From assembly GCA_001465025.1 (NCBI GenBank), contig LNDO01000073.1:1-64000 (forward strand): 64,000 nt of DNA. Direction: 5' to 3'. Position 1 is the stretch's first letter. Each line of letters opens with the position of its first letter. The notes under the pieces were generated by a model, which saw only the letters and a program-made list of their open reading frames with translations, was not told the DNA's origin and ran no database searches. Of the stretch, positions 1-9,524 are shown piece by piece. Source of the DNA: Pseudomonas sp. Ga0074129 (GTDB lineage: Bacteria; Pseudomonadota; Gammaproteobacteria; Pseudomonadales; Pseudomonadaceae). The position numbers and the translations under genes were made by a program.

Positions 1-12
1 AAATCCCGGCGA

Positions 13-60
13 TAAGGGCAATCGCGTCCGCTTAAAAATACGCGGACACCATCGCCCTTA
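13..60 (-). repeat. Imperfect 19-bp stem-loop
   Basis: Positions 13-31 and 42-60 pair as a 19-bp stem with three mismatches around a 10-nt AT-rich loop (32-41). Read on the minus strand it follows the stop codon of the tiny ORF at 58-117 and its stem overlaps that stop. It could be a transcription end or RNA processing signal, but no U-tract follows. Confidence 0.5.
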
Positions 61-117
61 ATGCTGGAGTTCGGAAGGTGACTTGGCTGGACGCTTACGT
101 TCATCGGTCAATGCCAT
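58..117 (-). CDS. Possible 19-aa micro-ORF, unassigned
   Basis: An ATG at 117-115 opens a 19-codon frame ending in TAA at 60-58. It reads MALTDERKRPAKSPSELQH, a basic hydrophilic peptide. AAGGCGG lies just before the ATG, but its spacing is short. An in-frame TAA sits three codons upstream, so the frame cannot be longer. It is downstream of ppiD and its terminator, inside a region rich in hairpins (77-90 can pair with 173-188; 6-bp hairpins lie at about 130-165). I do not recognise the peptide. It may be a real small gene, a leader peptide, or chance. Confidence 0.25.
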   Translation of the reverse strand: MALTDERKRPAKSPSELQH

Positions 118-222
118 ACCGCCTTAAACCCATCTTGATTGGATGGGCACAACGCAGAGTTGTGCATTCGATGCCAGCCCTAGGTCGCCACTGCGCTTTA
201 AAGGTGTACATATAGCCGAAAA

Positions 223-253
223 GCAAACGCCCCGAACCTGTCGGGGCGTTTGC
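223..253 (-). terminator. Terminator of ppiD
   Basis: A perfect 13-bp stem (223-235 with 241-253, loop ACCTG) is followed on the minus strand by TTTTCGG. It lies 67 nt past the ppiD stop codon, a good rho-independent terminator. Confidence 0.85.
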
Positions 254-320
254 CTATTGACCATCACATCAGCTGTGGCCCGAGCCGACCCTTCAGGCAA
301 GCAGCGGGCTTAGAGACGGA

Positions 321-2198
321 TTAGAAACGCTCGATATCCGCTTTATCTTCCAACTGCTTGCGGAACGCAGCAAAGTCTTGCTGACCCGCACGCGACGCTA
401 AGAAACGCGCGTACATAGCCTTCTCTTCATCAGCCAGTGTTTGCTCTGGCTGGCTCACACCATTGAGGCGAACGATGACGAAATCACCATTACTCAGGCT
501 CACACCTGTGAAGGTTGGTTTATCAGCGGCATCGGGCTTGGGCATGCGGAACAGGGCTTGTAACACTGATGGCTCTACCCCTTCCTGACTGCGGGTTGCA
601 GCCTCAATGACATTCCAGCCTTGGCCGGCTTCCGCCTGCGTGACGGGCGTGGTGCCTTCACGCAAGGCTTTCAGTTGCGACTCACCCTTGGCTTTTACAG
701 CTTCGCTGGCGCGAACTTGTGTCAGCTGAGTGCGGATACTGTCGGACACTTGCTCCAGTGGCAGTTGCTCTGGCTTGTTGTGCTCCTTGGCACGCACGAC
801 CACTACAGTGTTCGGGTCAAGTTCGATGATGCTGCTGTTGCTACCGTCCTCAAGAACCTCATCACTAAACGCGGCCTGAATAACCTGACGATTTGCTGTC
901 AGACCTTCGCTGCCACCCTGACGACCAAAGGCTTCTGTGGTTTTAACCTCTAGCCCTAACTCTTGGGCTGGCTGAGCCAGATCCGAGGCTTCAAATGCTG
1001 AATCTTCGAGGTCTTTGGCTACTTCAACAAAACGCTGCTCAACTTGACGCGCTTTGAGATCACGCTGAAGTTTTTCTTCCAGGCTGGCAAAACTCGGAAC
1101 TTCAGGTGCCTGAACACCCAGCAGCTTGATCAAATGCCAACCAAACTCGCTGCGCACCGGTGCAGAGACCGCGTTCTCGCTCAACGCATACAACGCCTCT
1201 TCAAACGCAGGGTCATAGACGCCCGGGCCGGCAAAACCCAGATCACCACCATCAACTGCCGAGCCGGAATCGTCCGAAAACTCCTTGGCCAGTGCGGCAA
1301 AATCATCACCCTGCTCGAGGCGCTTCTGCACCTCAATCAGCTTGGCTTGGGCTTGGTCATCATTAAGCGCATCGTTTACTTCAACGAGGATGTGCGCGGC
1401 ACGGCGTTGCTCTGCCAGATTGGCGATCTCGTTTTCATAAGCGCTTTGCAGATCTTCGGCAGAGACTTCAACTTGGTCAAAGAAGGCGTCTTTCTTCAGC
1501 TCAACGTATTCCAGCACAACCTGTTCAGGACTCATGAACTGGCTGGCCTGAGCCTCGTAGTAGGCCTTGATGTCATCGTCACTGAGCGCAACTGCATCCA
1601 AATCGGCTTTAAGCGTCAGCGTGGCAAAGTCGCGGGTCTGCTTCTCAAGGGCGGCAAAAGCCTGAACCTCGGCATCCGTCACAAAACCGCTGTTGCCCAA
1701 ACCGGCACGCAATTGGCCGATCAGCATTTCCTGCTCAAGCATTTCGCGGAACTGTAAACGGTTGAAACCCAGCTGACGGATCACCTGATCAAAACGCTCA
1801 GCATTAAATTGACCATCAACCAGAAACTCTGGCGTGTTCAGTATCACCTGATCCAGCGATTGCTGAGAAAAAGCAAACTTCGCGTCACGCGCACCGTTAA
1901 GCAGCAGCGTGCGTTCAATCAAGCTATTCAATGCCGCTTCACGCAGCAGCTTCTCGTCCAGCAGCGACGCATCAAAATCACGCCCCAACTGCTGCAAAAG
2001 CTGCCGACGTTGCATCTCAACCGCCTGACTCAACTCGACGGACGTGATCTCAACACCATCAACCTTGGCCGCGTTTTGGCTGTTGCTGGTGCCGGTAAAA
2101 ATGGCTTCTACACCCGTCAACGCCATTAGGGCGATGATGATGCCGATAATGGTTTTGGCAATCCAACCTTTTGAATTGTCCCTGATGTTCTGCAGCAT
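321..2198 (-). CDS. ppiD: Peptidyl-prolyl cis-trans isomerase PpiD (SurA-type periplasmic chaperone)
   Basis: This encodes 625 aa. It starts MLQNIRDNSKGWIAK, has one inner-membrane helix at about residues 14-35, and the rest is periplasmic. A SurA-like N-terminal chaperone region is followed by a parvulin rotamase domain near the middle (AAHILVEV through GDLGF to FGWHLIKL). PpiD helps newly exported proteins fold near the SecYEG exit. The start at 2198 is chosen because GGGGGAC precedes it; an in-frame upstream codon at 2222 lacks such a site. It lies downstream of hupB with a hairpin between, the usual Pseudomonas and E. coli order. A well-placed terminator follows. Confidence 0.95.
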   Translation of the reverse strand: MLQNIRDNSKGWIAKTIIGIIIALMALTGVEAIFTGTSNSQNAAKVDGVEITSVELSQAVEMQRRQLLQQLGRDFDASLLDEKLLREAALNSLIERTLLLNGARDAKFAFSQQSLDQVILNTPEFLVDGQFNAERFDQVIRQLGFNRLQFREMLEQEMLIGQLRAGLGNSGFVTDAEVQAFAALEKQTRDFATLTLKADLDAVALSDDDIKAYYEAQASQFMSPEQVVLEYVELKKDAFFDQVEVSAEDLQSAYENEIANLAEQRRAAHILVEVNDALNDDQAQAKLIEVQKRLEQGDDFAALAKEFSDDSGSAVDGGDLGFAGPGVYDPAFEEALYALSENAVSAPVRSEFGWHLIKLLGVQAPEVPSFASLEEKLQRDLKARQVEQRFVEVAKDLEDSAFEASDLAQPAQELGLEVKTTEAFGRQGGSEGLTANRQVIQAAFSDEVLEDGSNSSIIELDPNTVVVVRAKEHNKPEQLPLEQVSDSIRTQLTQVRASEAVKAKGESQLKALREGTTPVTQAEAGQGWNVIEAATRSQEGVEPSVLQALFRMPKPDAADKPTFTGVSLSNGDFVIVRLNGVSQPEQTLADEEKAMYARFLASRAGQQDFAAFRKQLEDKADIERF

Positions 2199-2262
2199 GC
2201 GTCCCCCAGAACGACTGAACAAAAAAGCAGTCGCGCAGTGTGGGTAAAATCCGGATAGAAGA

Positions 2263-2286
2263 AAGGCGCATCGGTGGATGCGCCTT
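2263..2286 (-). terminator. Terminator or attenuator between hupB and ppiD
   Basis: A perfect 10-bp stem, AAGGCGCATC (2263-2272) with GATGCGCCTT (2277-2286), has loop GGTG and is followed on the minus strand by TCTTC. It would end the abundant hupB message and leave a smaller read-through into ppiD. Confidence 0.65.
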
Positions 2287-2415
2287 CTCGTGGTGGGCAG
2301 AGCGAGTAGAGCCGGTTAACTCATTTGAATTACACAGATGAATTTACACATCAAACACCTCGCTCGCCTCAGACTGGTCATTCAACCAGCCTGCCTAACA
2401 AAACCGAAAAGAAGC

Positions 2416-2688
2416 TTAGTTGACAGCGTCTTTCAGGGCTTTGCCAGCTTTGAAACCTGGAATCTTGGCAGCAGCGATGCTGATCGGGTTACCAGTTTGT
2501 GGGTTACGGCCAGTGCGTGCAGCACGCTCTTTGACAGCGAAGGTGCCAAAGCCAACCAGAACCACGGAGTCACCAGCCTTCAGAGCACCAGTAACGGATT
2601 CAATAACTGCGTCCAGCGCGCGGCCAGCTACAGCTTTTGGGATATCAGCAGATGCAGCGATGGCATCGATCAGTTCCGACTTGTTCAC
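2416..2688 (-). CDS. hupB: DNA-binding protein HU-beta
   Basis: This 90-aa HU/IHF-family nucleoid protein begins [20 protein letters not shown] and has the conserved beta-arm segment [21 protein letters not shown]. It bends and compacts DNA as a dimer. The start codon is GTG, eight bases or so after AAGGGGAC on the minus strand. It sits directly downstream of lon as in most gammaproteobacteria, but has its own strong sigma70 promoter in the lon-hupB gap. Length and sequence are typical for the family. Confidence 0.97.
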   Translation of the reverse strand: MNKSELIDAIAASADIPKAVAGRALDAVIESVTGALKAGDSVVLVGFGTFAVKERAARTGRNPQTGNPISIAAAKIPGFKAGKALKDAVN

Positions 2689-2781
2689 TCTTAAGTCCCC
2701 TTAATTTCTGTTTAGTTTATTTCTTGCTTTTAAATGTAAGCGAAGCGGGTGCTGGAAAGCCTACCGACACGAAGAGCCGCT

Positions 2782-2810
2782 TTATAACAAGGGCTCCAAA
2801 AATGTGTCAA
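2782..2810 (-). promoter_or_regulatory. Sigma70 promoter for hupB
   Basis: On the minus strand TTGACA (2810-2805) and TTATAA (2787-2782) are separated by exactly 17 bp, a near-perfect vegetative promoter about 95 nt upstream of the hupB start. Confidence 0.85.
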
Positions 2811-2823
2811 GGAAGCACTCCGG

Positions 2824-5217
2824 CTAATGCGTGCTAATTCGCTCCTTGGAATCAGTCTCGCGCTTTTCATCCTTTGCAACCATGGGAGCCGCATCAGGCA
2901 AGGGCTCCGGAGCGTATTGCAGCGCAATTTGCAGGACCTCGTCAATCCATTTAACCGGTTTAATCTGCAGGTCCTGCTTAATATTCTCCGGAATCTCTTT
3001 GAGATCGCGGACATTCTCTTCCGGAATAATCACCGTCTTGATGCCGCCTCGGTGAGCTGCCAGCAGTTTTTCTTTCAACCCACCGATAGCAAGCACCTGG
3101 CCACGTAGGGTGATTTCACCAGTCATGGCAACATCAGCGCGAACCGGTATCTGCGTCAGGGCTGAAACCAGCGCCGTACACATACCAACGCCTGCGCTGG
3201 GGCCGTCTTTGGGTGTTGCGCCCTCAGGCATATGGATATGGATGTCCTGCTTCTCGTAGAAGTCCACAGGCACGCCTAGGCTCTTAGCGCGGCTACGCAC
3301 CACCGTTTGCGCCGCAGTGATCGACTCGACCATCACATCGCCGAGCGAGCCGGTTTTGATCAACTGACCTTTGCCCGGCACAACGACTGCCTCGATGGTC
3401 AATAACTCACCACCGACCTGGGTCCAGGCAAGACCGGTAACCTGACCGATCTGATCTTGCTGCTCAGCCAGACCGTAACGGTGCTTGCGAACACCGAGAA
3501 AGTGTTCCAAAGAATCGGCACTCACGCTCACTTGGAAGCGTTTTTCGGTGGCATGCTCTTTGACAGCCTTACGACATACCTTGGCAATCTGCCGCTCAAG
3601 ACCACGCACGCCCGCTTCACGGGTGTAGTAACGGATAATGTCGCGGATAGCAGCTTCGTCAAACAGCAGCTCGGTTTTCTTCAAACCGTTGGCTTGGACC
3701 TGCTTGGGCACGAGGTACTTGATCGCAATATTGATCTTCTCGGCCTCGGTGTAGCCAGGCAAACGAATCACTTCCATACGGTCCAATAATGGGCCGGGAA
3801 TGTTCATCGAGTTGGCGGTACAGAGGAACATTACGTCAGACAGGTCGTAATCGACTTCCAGATAATGGTCGTTGAAATTGTGGTTCTGCTCGGGATCAAG
3901 CACCTCGAGCAGCGCCGAGGCCGGATCACCACGCATGTCCTGGCCCATTTTGTCGATTTCGTCGAGCAAGAACAGTGGATTACGCACCCCAACCTTAGTC
4001 ATTTTCTGGATGAGACGACCCGGCATGGAGCCAATGTAAGTACGGCGATGACCGCGAATTTCGGCTTCATCACGCACACCACCCAAGGCCATGCGCACGA
4101 ACTTGCGGTTGGTGGCCGATGCAATTGACTCCGCCAGAGACGTCTTACCTACGCCCGGCGGACCGACCAAGCACAACACAGGCCCCTTGAGCTTTTTCAC
4201 TCGCTTTTGCACGGCGAGGTACTCAAGAATTCGCTCCTTGACCTCCTCCAAACCGTAATGATCAGCATCCAAAATGCTTTCAGCGCGGGCCAGATCAAGG
4301 CGGACTTTGCTCTGCGCCTTCCACGGCACATTAACCAACCAGTCGATGTATGAGCGCACCACGGTCGCTTCGGCCGACATGGGCGACATCTGCTTGAGCT
4401 TGTTCAACTCAGCATTAGCCTTGGTATGTGCTTCAGTGGAAAGACCTGCGTTTTCGATGCGCTTTTTCAGCTCATCAAGTTCGTTATGCCCTTCTTCGCC
4501 ATCACCGAGTTCCTTCTGAATAGCCTTCATCTGCTCATTCAGGTAGTACTCGCGCTGACTGCGCTCCATTTGCTTCTTGACCCGCCCACGGATGCGCTTC
4601 TCAACTTGCAGCAAGTCAATTTCTGCATCCAGCAGGGCGAGCACGTGTTCGACACGAGCTGCTAAATCGGTAATTTCAAGAATTTCTTGCTTCTGCTCAA
4701 TTTTCAACACCATGTGCGCAGCCATGGTATCGACCAGGCGGCTCGGCTCATCAATGCCATTAAGCGAAGCCAGCACCTCAGCAGGAACCTTCTTCCCAAG
4801 CTGAACATACTGCTCAAACTGGCTGAGCAGGCTACGGGTAAACACTTCGGACTCGCGCTCGGCGACATCCACCTCATCAATCAACTGCACGTCAGCTCGG
4901 CAATGGCCGTCGGCTTCAATGAAGCGCTCAATTTCGCCGCGCTGCTCGCCCTCAACCAGCACCTTGACTGTGCCATCGGGCAATTTCAAAAGCTGCAATA
5001 CCGTTGCAACCGTGCCTACGCGATAAAGCCCGGCTTCATCGGGATCGTCATCAGCAGGATTTTTCTGCGCCAGAAGCAAAATCTGCTTTTCGCCCGTCAT
5101 CGCGGCCTCTAGGGCCTCAATGGACTTTTCACGGCCGACAAACAATGGGATGACCATGTGTGGATAGACCACAACGTCACGCAACGGCAGGAGAGGCAAT
5201 TCGATGGTTGTCTTCAT
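2824..5217 (-). CDS. lon: ATP-dependent protease La (Lon)
   Basis: This 797-aa protein has the full Lon layout: an N-terminal substrate-binding domain (about 8-200), a coiled helical region, an AAA+ module with Walker [10 protein letters not shown], and a C-terminal serine/lysine protease domain with the catalytic Ser in PKDGPSAG. It degrades damaged and regulatory proteins in the cytosol as a hexamer. The first residues [20 protein letters not shown] match the family start. The order clpP-clpX-lon-hupB is conserved. A sigma32-like promoter precedes it, consistent with heat-shock control. The C-terminal tail is polar and variable, as usual. Confidence 0.97.
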   Translation of the reverse strand: MKTTIELPLLPLRDVVVYPHMVIPLFVGREKSIEALEAAMTGEKQILLLAQKNPADDDPDEAGLYRVGTVATVLQLLKLPDGTVKVLVEGEQRGEIERFIEADGHCRADVQLIDEVDVAERESEVFTRSLLSQFEQYVQLGKKVPAEVLASLNGIDEPSRLVDTMAAHMVLKIEQKQEILEITDLAARVEHVLALLDAEIDLLQVEKRIRGRVKKQMERSQREYYLNEQMKAIQKELGDGEEGHNELDELKKRIENAGLSTEAHTKANAELNKLKQMSPMSAEATVVRSYIDWLVNVPWKAQSKVRLDLARAESILDADHYGLEEVKERILEYLAVQKRVKKLKGPVLCLVGPPGVGKTSLAESIASATNRKFVRMALGGVRDEAEIRGHRRTYIGSMPGRLIQKMTKVGVRNPLFLLDEIDKMGQDMRGDPASALLEVLDPEQNHNFNDHYLEVDYDLSDVMFLCTANSMNIPGPLLDRMEVIRLPGYTEAEKINIAIKYLVPKQVQANGLKKTELLFDEAAIRDIIRYYTREAGVRGLERQIAKVCRKAVKEHATEKRFQVSVSADSLEHFLGVRKHRYGLAEQQDQIGQVTGLAWTQVGGELLTIEAVVVPGKGQLIKTGSLGDVMVESITAAQTVVRSRAKSLGVPVDFYEKQDIHIHMPEGATPKDGPSAGVGMCTALVSALTQIPVRADVAMTGEITLRGQVLAIGGLKEKLLAAHRGGIKTVIIPEENVRDLKEIPENIKQDLQIKPVKWIDEVLQIALQYAPEPLPDAAPMVAKDEKRETDSKERISTH

Positions 5218-5274
5218 GTTTTTGGCTCTACAGCGGCCTTACGGCCGTAAACTGATGGGTAACCCTTGAAACTA

Positions 5275-5303
5275 AGATGGGGGCAGCACCAACAAAAAAC
5301 AAG
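5275..5303 (-). promoter_or_regulatory. Heat-shock (sigma32-type) promoter of lon
   Basis: On the minus strand CTTGTTT (5303-5297) is followed after 14 bp by CCCCATCT (5282-5275). This resembles the RpoH consensus CTTGAAA-N13-15-CCCCATNT; the -10 element is exact and the -35 matches the CTTG core. It lies about 60 nt upstream of the lon start. Confidence 0.75.
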
Positions 5304-5319
5304 CATTGCAGTAGGAAAA

Positions 5320-5344
5320 GCAAAGGGGCCCGCAGGCCCCTTGC
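5320..5344 (-). terminator. Terminator of clpX
   Basis: AAGGGGCC (5323-5330) pairs with GGCCCCTT (5335-5342) around a 4-nt loop; on the minus strand it is followed by TGCTTTTCC. It lies about 20 nt past the clpX stop and separates clpX from lon. Confidence 0.8.
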
Positions 5345-5365
5345 TTTCAACATGTTACAGCGCTG

Positions 5366-6646
5366 TTACGCGTCAGGCGCAGCCTTAGCTGGAAGCTCTT
5401 TATTCTCATAAATGAGCAACGGCTTGGAGGTGCCGTCGATAACACTCTCATCGATAACCACCTTGCTGACGTCAGATTGCGAGGGTATCTCGTACATAGT
5501 ATCGAGCAGTACACCTTCAAGGATTGAACGCAGGCCACGAGCACCGGTTTTACGCTCAAGCGCCTTATGGGCAACCGACTTCAGGGCATCAGGCCGGAAT
5601 TCCAGCTCAACACCTTCCATCTCGAACAGCTTGCCATATTGCTTGGTCAGAGCATTCTTCGGCTCGGTCAGAATTTGCACCAAGGCCGCTTCATCGAGCT
5701 CATCCAGCGTTGCGATAACCGGCAAGCGGCCAACAAACTCAGGAATCAGGCCAAACTTGACCAAATCGTCGGGCTCAACAGCGCGCAACGACTCGCCAAC
5801 TTTCTTGCCCTCTTCCTTACTGCGAACCTCGGCATTGAAACCGATTCCGCCTTTGGTCGAGCGGCTCTGAATAACCTTCTCTAACCCTGAGAAAGCGCCA
5901 CCACAAATAAACAAGATATTGCGGGTATCGACCTGCAAAAATTCCTGCTGCGGATGCTTGCGACCACCTTGCGGTGGAACAGACGCCACGGTCCCTTCAA
6001 TCAGTTTGAGCAACGCCTGCTGCACGCCCTCACCCGATACATCACGGGTAATCGATGGGTTGTCGGACTTGCGCGAAATCTTGTCGATTTCGTCGATGTA
6101 AACAATACCCATCTGGGCTTTTTCTACATCGTAGTCGCACTTCTGTAGCAGCTTCTGAATGATGTTTTCAACATCTTCACCCACATAACCTGCTTCGGTC
6201 AGGGTGGTGGCGTCAGCGATGGTGAAGGGAACGTTGAGCAAGCGCGCCAACGTTTCAGCCAACAGGGTTTTACCTGAGCCAGTCGGGCCGATGAGCAGGA
6301 TGTTACTCTTACCCAACTCAATCTCATCTTTCTTGTCGCGCTGATTGAGGCGCTTGTAGTGGTTATAGACCGCTACAGCCAAAATTTTCTTCGCGCGCTC
6401 CTGACCAATGACGTATTGATCAAGAATGCCGCTAATTTCCTTGGGAGCAGGTAATTTGTGCGCGCTGCTTTCGGCCTGAGCTTCCTGCACCTCCTCACGG
6501 ATGATGTCGTTACACAGGTCTACGCACTCGTCGCAGATGAAGACAGAGGGGCCGGCAATTAATTTGCGCACTTCATGCTGGCTTTTGCCGCAGAAGGAGC
6601 AATAAAGCAACTTGCCGTTGTCCTCGCCGTTGCGGGTGTCAGTCAT
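5366..6646 (-). CDS. clpX: ClpXP protease ATP-binding subunit ClpX
   Basis: This 426-aa AAA+ unfoldase works with ClpP. The N-terminal zinc domain carries CSFCGK and CDECVDLC; Walker A is GPTGSGKT and Walker B VYIDEIDK. It recognises tagged substrates such as ssrA-tagged proteins, unfolds them and feeds them into ClpP. The start at 6646 ([16 protein letters not shown]) matches the family; an in-frame ATG 33 nt upstream would add an unusual segment. It follows clpP by 112 nt on the minus strand, with a hairpin between. Confidence 0.97.
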   Translation of the reverse strand: MTDTRNGEDNGKLLYCSFCGKSQHEVRKLIAGPSVFICDECVDLCNDIIREEVQEAQAESSAHKLPAPKEISGILDQYVIGQERAKKILAVAVYNHYKRLNQRDKKDEIELGKSNILLIGPTGSGKTLLAETLARLLNVPFTIADATTLTEAGYVGEDVENIIQKLLQKCDYDVEKAQMGIVYIDEIDKISRKSDNPSITRDVSGEGVQQALLKLIEGTVASVPPQGGRKHPQQEFLQVDTRNILFICGGAFSGLEKVIQSRSTKGGIGFNAEVRSKEEGKKVGESLRAVEPDDLVKFGLIPEFVGRLPVIATLDELDEAALVQILTEPKNALTKQYGKLFEMEGVELEFRPDALKSVAHKALERKTGARGLRSILEGVLLDTMYEIPSQSDVSKVVIDESVIDGTSKPLLIYENKELPAKAAPDA

Positions 6647-6694
6647 TCGTTCGATCCAAATCCGATAGGCTTGCAACACAAGATGAAGGCTTAT

Positions 6695-6714
6695 GCGGGC
6701 TTTTTCAAGCCCGC
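6695..6714 (-). terminator. Hairpin between clpP and clpX
   Basis: An 8-bp stem, GCGGGCTT (6695-6702) with AAGCCCGC (6707-6714), lies between the clpP stop and the clpX start. No U-tract follows on the minus strand, so it is more likely a partial terminator or mRNA-stability hairpin than a full stop. Confidence 0.45.
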
Positions 6715-6758
6715 TGGAGGCCGGAAACGCCGACCTAGCCTATTTTGAGCTGCTTATA

Positions 6759-7394
6759 TTAAGCGGGGCGCTTTTCAATCACAGCGTCGATCAACCCGTA
6801 ATCACGAGCAGCTTCGGCGCTCATGAAGTTATCGCGGTTAGTATCGCGCTCGATCTCTTCCAAGGTATGCCCGCTGTGCTTGGCCATCAGCGTGTTTAGA
6901 CGCTCGCGGATAAAGAGGATTTCCTTGGCATGGATCTCGATGTCAGATGCCTGGCCTTGGAAACCGCCCAATGGCTGGTGAATCATCACGCGCGAATTCG
7001 GCAGGCAGTAACGCTTGCCCTCGGCACCAGCGGTCAGCAGGAATGCACCCATGCTGCATGCCTGACCAATACAGGTGGTGGACACGTTAGGCTTGATGAA
7101 CTGCATGGTGTCGTAGATCGACATACCTGCCGTTACCGAGCCGCCTGGCGAGTTGATGTAAAGATGGATGTCCTTGTCCGGATTTTCCGCTTCAAGGAAC
7201 AGCAGTTGCGCACAGATCAGGTTGGCCATGTAGTCTTCAACAGGGCCGACCAGAAAGATCACTCGCTCCTTGAGCAGGCGCGAATAGATGTCATAGGCGC
7301 GCTCACCGCGAGCCGACTGCTCGACAACCATGGGCACCAAGCCGCCAGCGGCTTGGATGTCAGACATTTGATGCATAAAAGGATTGCGGGACAT
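6759..7394 (-). CDS. clpP: ATP-dependent Clp protease proteolytic subunit ClpP
   Basis: This 211-aa serine protease forms the tetradecameric barrel served by ClpX (and ClpA elsewhere). The catalytic triad is visible: Ser in GQACSMGA, His in MIHQPLGG and Asp in RDTNRDNF. The N-terminal stretch before LVPMVVEQ is the propeptide usually removed by self-processing. AGGGAGCG precedes the ATG at 7394. It is downstream of tig across a strong hairpin. Length is normal for the family. Confidence 0.97.
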   Translation of the reverse strand: MSRNPFMHQMSDIQAAGGLVPMVVEQSARGERAYDIYSRLLKERVIFLVGPVEDYMANLICAQLLFLEAENPDKDIHLYINSPGGSVTAGMSIYDTMQFIKPNVSTTCIGQACSMGAFLLTAGAEGKRYCLPNSRVMIHQPLGGFQGQASDIEIHAKEILFIRERLNTLMAKHSGHTLEEIERDTNRDNFMSAEAARDYGLIDAVIEKRPA

Positions 7395-7433
7395 GCGTGC
7401 ACTCGCTCCCTAAATAGTCATGTCACAAATACG

Positions 7434-7461
7434 CATAAGCCAGCGCGAAGGCTGGCTTATG
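7434..7461 (-). terminator. Terminator-like hairpin after tig
   Basis: A perfect 11-bp stem (7434-7444 with 7451-7461, 6-nt loop) lies just past the tig stop. The minus-strand tail CGTATTTGTG is only moderately U-rich. It separates tig from clpP. Confidence 0.65.
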
Positions 7462-7485
7462 TCGTGTTCGAACGAGGTAAAGAAA

Positions 7486-8796
7486 TCAGGCGGCTTGTGG
7501 AGCTTCTACCGGCTTGACAGCTTCTTCGTACGAGACTGTTTTATCAGTCACGTTGGCCTTCTGCAAAACAGTATCTACAACTTGTTCTTCCAGCACAACC
7601 GAACGTACTTCGTTCATTTGCTGGTCATTTTTGTAGTACCAAGCCACAACCTGCTCTGGCTCTTGGTAAGCAGAAGCCATTTCCTGAATCATTTCGCGAA
7701 CGCGCGCATCATCTGGCTTCAGTTCGAACTGCTTAACCACTTCAGCTACAACCAAGCCCAGCACGACACGGCGCTTGGCTTGCTCTTCGAACAGCTCAGC
7801 TGGCAGTTGGTCAGGCTTAATGTTGCCACCAAACTGCTGAACAGCCTGCACGCGCAGACGATTCACTTCGTTGATGATCAGTGCCTTTGGCACTTCGATC
7901 GGATTGGCAACCAACAGACCGTCCATAACCTGAGCCTTGATCTTGGACTTGATCGCCTGACGCAGCTCACGCTCCATGTTCTTACGCACTTCAGCACGGA
8001 AGCCTTCAAGGCCGCCTTCTTTAACACCGAACAGAGCGAAGAATTCATCGTTCAATTCAGGCAACTGAGGAGCAGCTACGCTGTTTACGGTAACAGTGAA
8101 CTCAGCTGCTTTACCCGCCAGATCAAGGTTCTGGTAGTCAGCAGGGAAAACGGGGTTGATGACACGCTCTTCACCCGCTTTCACACCCACCAAGGCATCT
8201 TCGAAGCCAGGGATCATACGACCGGAACCCAGCACCAACTGAGTGCCTTTGGCAGAACCACCGGCAAATGCTTCGCCGTCAATTTTGCCAACAAAATCGA
8301 TATTAAGCTGATCGCCATTCTCGGCAGCGCGCTCAACAGTCTCAAAACGGGTATTTTGCTTGCGCAGGATATCCAGCATGTTGTCGACATCCGCATCAGC
8401 CACATCAGCCTGCAGACGCTCAACAGCGATAGCTTCCAAGCCGGCAACCGTGAACTCAGGGAAGACTTCAAAGGTAGCGACGTATTCCAGATCCTTGCCT
8501 TTCTCGAAAGACTTCGGCTCTACAGCTGGAGCGCCGGCTGGATTGAGCTTTTGCTCAACAACAGCTTCGTAGAAAGTGGACTGAATCAGGTCGCCCAAGG
8601 CTTCTTGGCGCGCGGAGTCTTCGTAGCGCTGACGGATTACGCTCATAGGCACTTTGCCAGGGCGGAAACCAGGGACTTTGGCACGACGGGCGGTCTGCTG
8701 CAGACGCTTGTTGACTTCAGTCTCGATGCGCTCAACAGAGACGCCGACGGTCATACGGCGCTCGAGAGCAGAAGTGCTTTCAACAGAAACTTGCAT
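7486..8796 (-). CDS. tig: Trigger factor
   Basis: This 436-aa ribosome-associated chaperone starts [19 protein letters not shown]. The ribosome-docking signature GFRPGKVP is visible near residue 45, followed by a central FKBP-type prolyl isomerase domain ([13 protein letters not shown]-like segment) and a helical C-terminal arm. It binds L23 at the tunnel exit and shields nascent chains. The start at 8796 is set by GAGGATT upstream; the longer open frame runs into the tRNA-Leu gene and cannot be coding. A sigma70-like promoter lies 60 nt upstream. Confidence 0.96.
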   Translation of the reverse strand: MQVSVESTSALERRMTVGVSVERIETEVNKRLQQTARRAKVPGFRPGKVPMSVIRQRYEDSARQEALGDLIQSTFYEAVVEQKLNPAGAPAVEPKSFEKGKDLEYVATFEVFPEFTVAGLEAIAVERLQADVADADVDNMLDILRKQNTRFETVERAAENGDQLNIDFVGKIDGEAFAGGSAKGTQLVLGSGRMIPGFEDALVGVKAGEERVINPVFPADYQNLDLAGKAAEFTVTVNSVAAPQLPELNDEFFALFGVKEGGLEGFRAEVRKNMERELRQAIKSKIKAQVMDGLLVANPIEVPKALIINEVNRLRVQAVQQFGGNIKPDQLPAELFEEQAKRRVVLGLVVAEVVKQFELKPDDARVREMIQEMASAYQEPEQVVAWYYKNDQQMNEVRSVVLEEQVVDTVLQKANVTDKTVSYEEAVKPVEAPQAA

Positions 8797-8857
8797 GGAT
8801 AATCCTCGTTGCACAGACAAAAGCCGGCCGCTTGCCGACCCCAAATCAAGGGCATGC

Positions 8858-8886
8858 ATTCTAGAGGGTCGATTTGAAGAAGTCAC
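8858..8886 (-). promoter_or_regulatory. Probable tig promoter
   Basis: On the minus strand GTGACT (8886-8881) and TAGAAT (8863-8858) are 17 bp apart, matching sigma70 at four and five of six positions. It lies between tRNA-Leu and tig, so tig need not depend on the tRNA transcript. Confidence 0.55.
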
Positions 8887-8928
8887 CCTAGATGCAGGCG
8901 GCAAACGGGAGGGAGTTAAAGATAAAGA

Positions 8929-9013
8929 TGGTGCGGACGGAGAGACTCGAACTCTCACGCCTTGCGGCGCTGGAACCTAAATCCAGTGTGTCTACCAATT
9001 CCACCACGTCCGC
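8929..9013 (-). tRNA. tRNA-Leu (UAG anticodon)
   Basis: An 85-nt class II tRNA has GCGGACG pairing with CGTCCGC, a long variable arm, a T-loop TTCGAGT and an encoded CCA (8931-8929). The anticodon loop TTTAGGT gives UAG, which reads CUN leucine codons. It is the third gene of an Arg-His-Leu array transcribed toward tig. Confidence 0.95.
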
Positions 9014-9066
9014 ATGGTAAAGCTTTATACGAAAACGCCAGGCTTTAACCTGGCGATTTCTAAATA

Positions 9067-9143
9067 TGGGGTGGACGATGGGGATCGAACCCACGACAAC
9101 AGGAGTCACAATCCTGCGCTCTACCAACTGAGCTACGCCCACC
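9067..9143 (-). tRNA. tRNA-His (GUG anticodon)
   Basis: This 77-nt cloverleaf includes the extra 5' G (-1) facing C73 that marks tRNA-His, anticodon GTG in ATTGTGA, T-loop GGTTCGATCCC and encoded CCA (9069-9067). It is the middle gene of the array. Confidence 0.96.
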
Positions 9144-9175
9144 ATATTGCATTTACTTGAGCCAAGACCGCCAAA

Positions 9176-9252
9176 TGGCGCACCCGGCAGGACTCGAACC
9201 TGCGACCATCCGCTTAGAAGGCGGATGCTCTATCCAGCTGAGCTACGGGCAC
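9176..9252 (-). tRNA. tRNA-Arg (UCU anticodon)
   Basis: In this 77-nt cloverleaf GTGCCCG pairs with CGGGTGC, the anticodon loop CTTCTAA gives UCU (reads AGA/AGG), and CCA is encoded at 9178-9176. It is the first gene of the array and lies nearest the promoter. Confidence 0.96.
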
Positions 9253-9361
9253 TTATCCATCTGCTAGCGCAGACTTAAAGCTTTCGGCTTCGGAAAAAAC
9301 TTTGCAGCTTCGACCTTTGCCGTCTTACCCAGCGACTGGCTGTGCTCGACAAGCGGGGCGA

Positions 9362-9390
9362 ATGTTATAGAGCCACTTTAAACTCGTCAA
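9362..9390 (-). promoter_or_regulatory. Stable-RNA promoter for the tRNA array
   Basis: On the minus strand TTGACG (9390-9385) and TAACAT (9367-9362) are 17 bp apart, with the better -10 match TATAAC overlapping two bases upstream. The stretch after it, TCGCCCCGC, is a GC-rich discriminator typical of promoters under stringent control. It lies 110 nt upstream of tRNA-Arg. The rest of 9253-9524 shows no gene. Confidence 0.65.
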
Positions 9391-9524
9391 CACTAAAAGC
9401 TAAAAAAAATCAGCCATTTAAAGGAGTTACGCGAAAAGCCGGACTGCCGCCTTTGCCCAACAGCAAGCCCATGCGAGAATAGGTGACCTTTTTTCATCCT
9501 TCTTTAAATGGTTAACCAAGCGCA

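Noticed and set aside
7420-8802. A 460-codon open frame on the plus strand across tig
   Set aside because: It is antisense to trigger factor, shows no domain, and arises from codon bias of the real gene.
8797-8958. N-terminal extension of trigger factor by 54 codons
   Set aside because: It overlaps tRNA-Leu and the tig promoter; a good ribosome site precedes ATG 8796.
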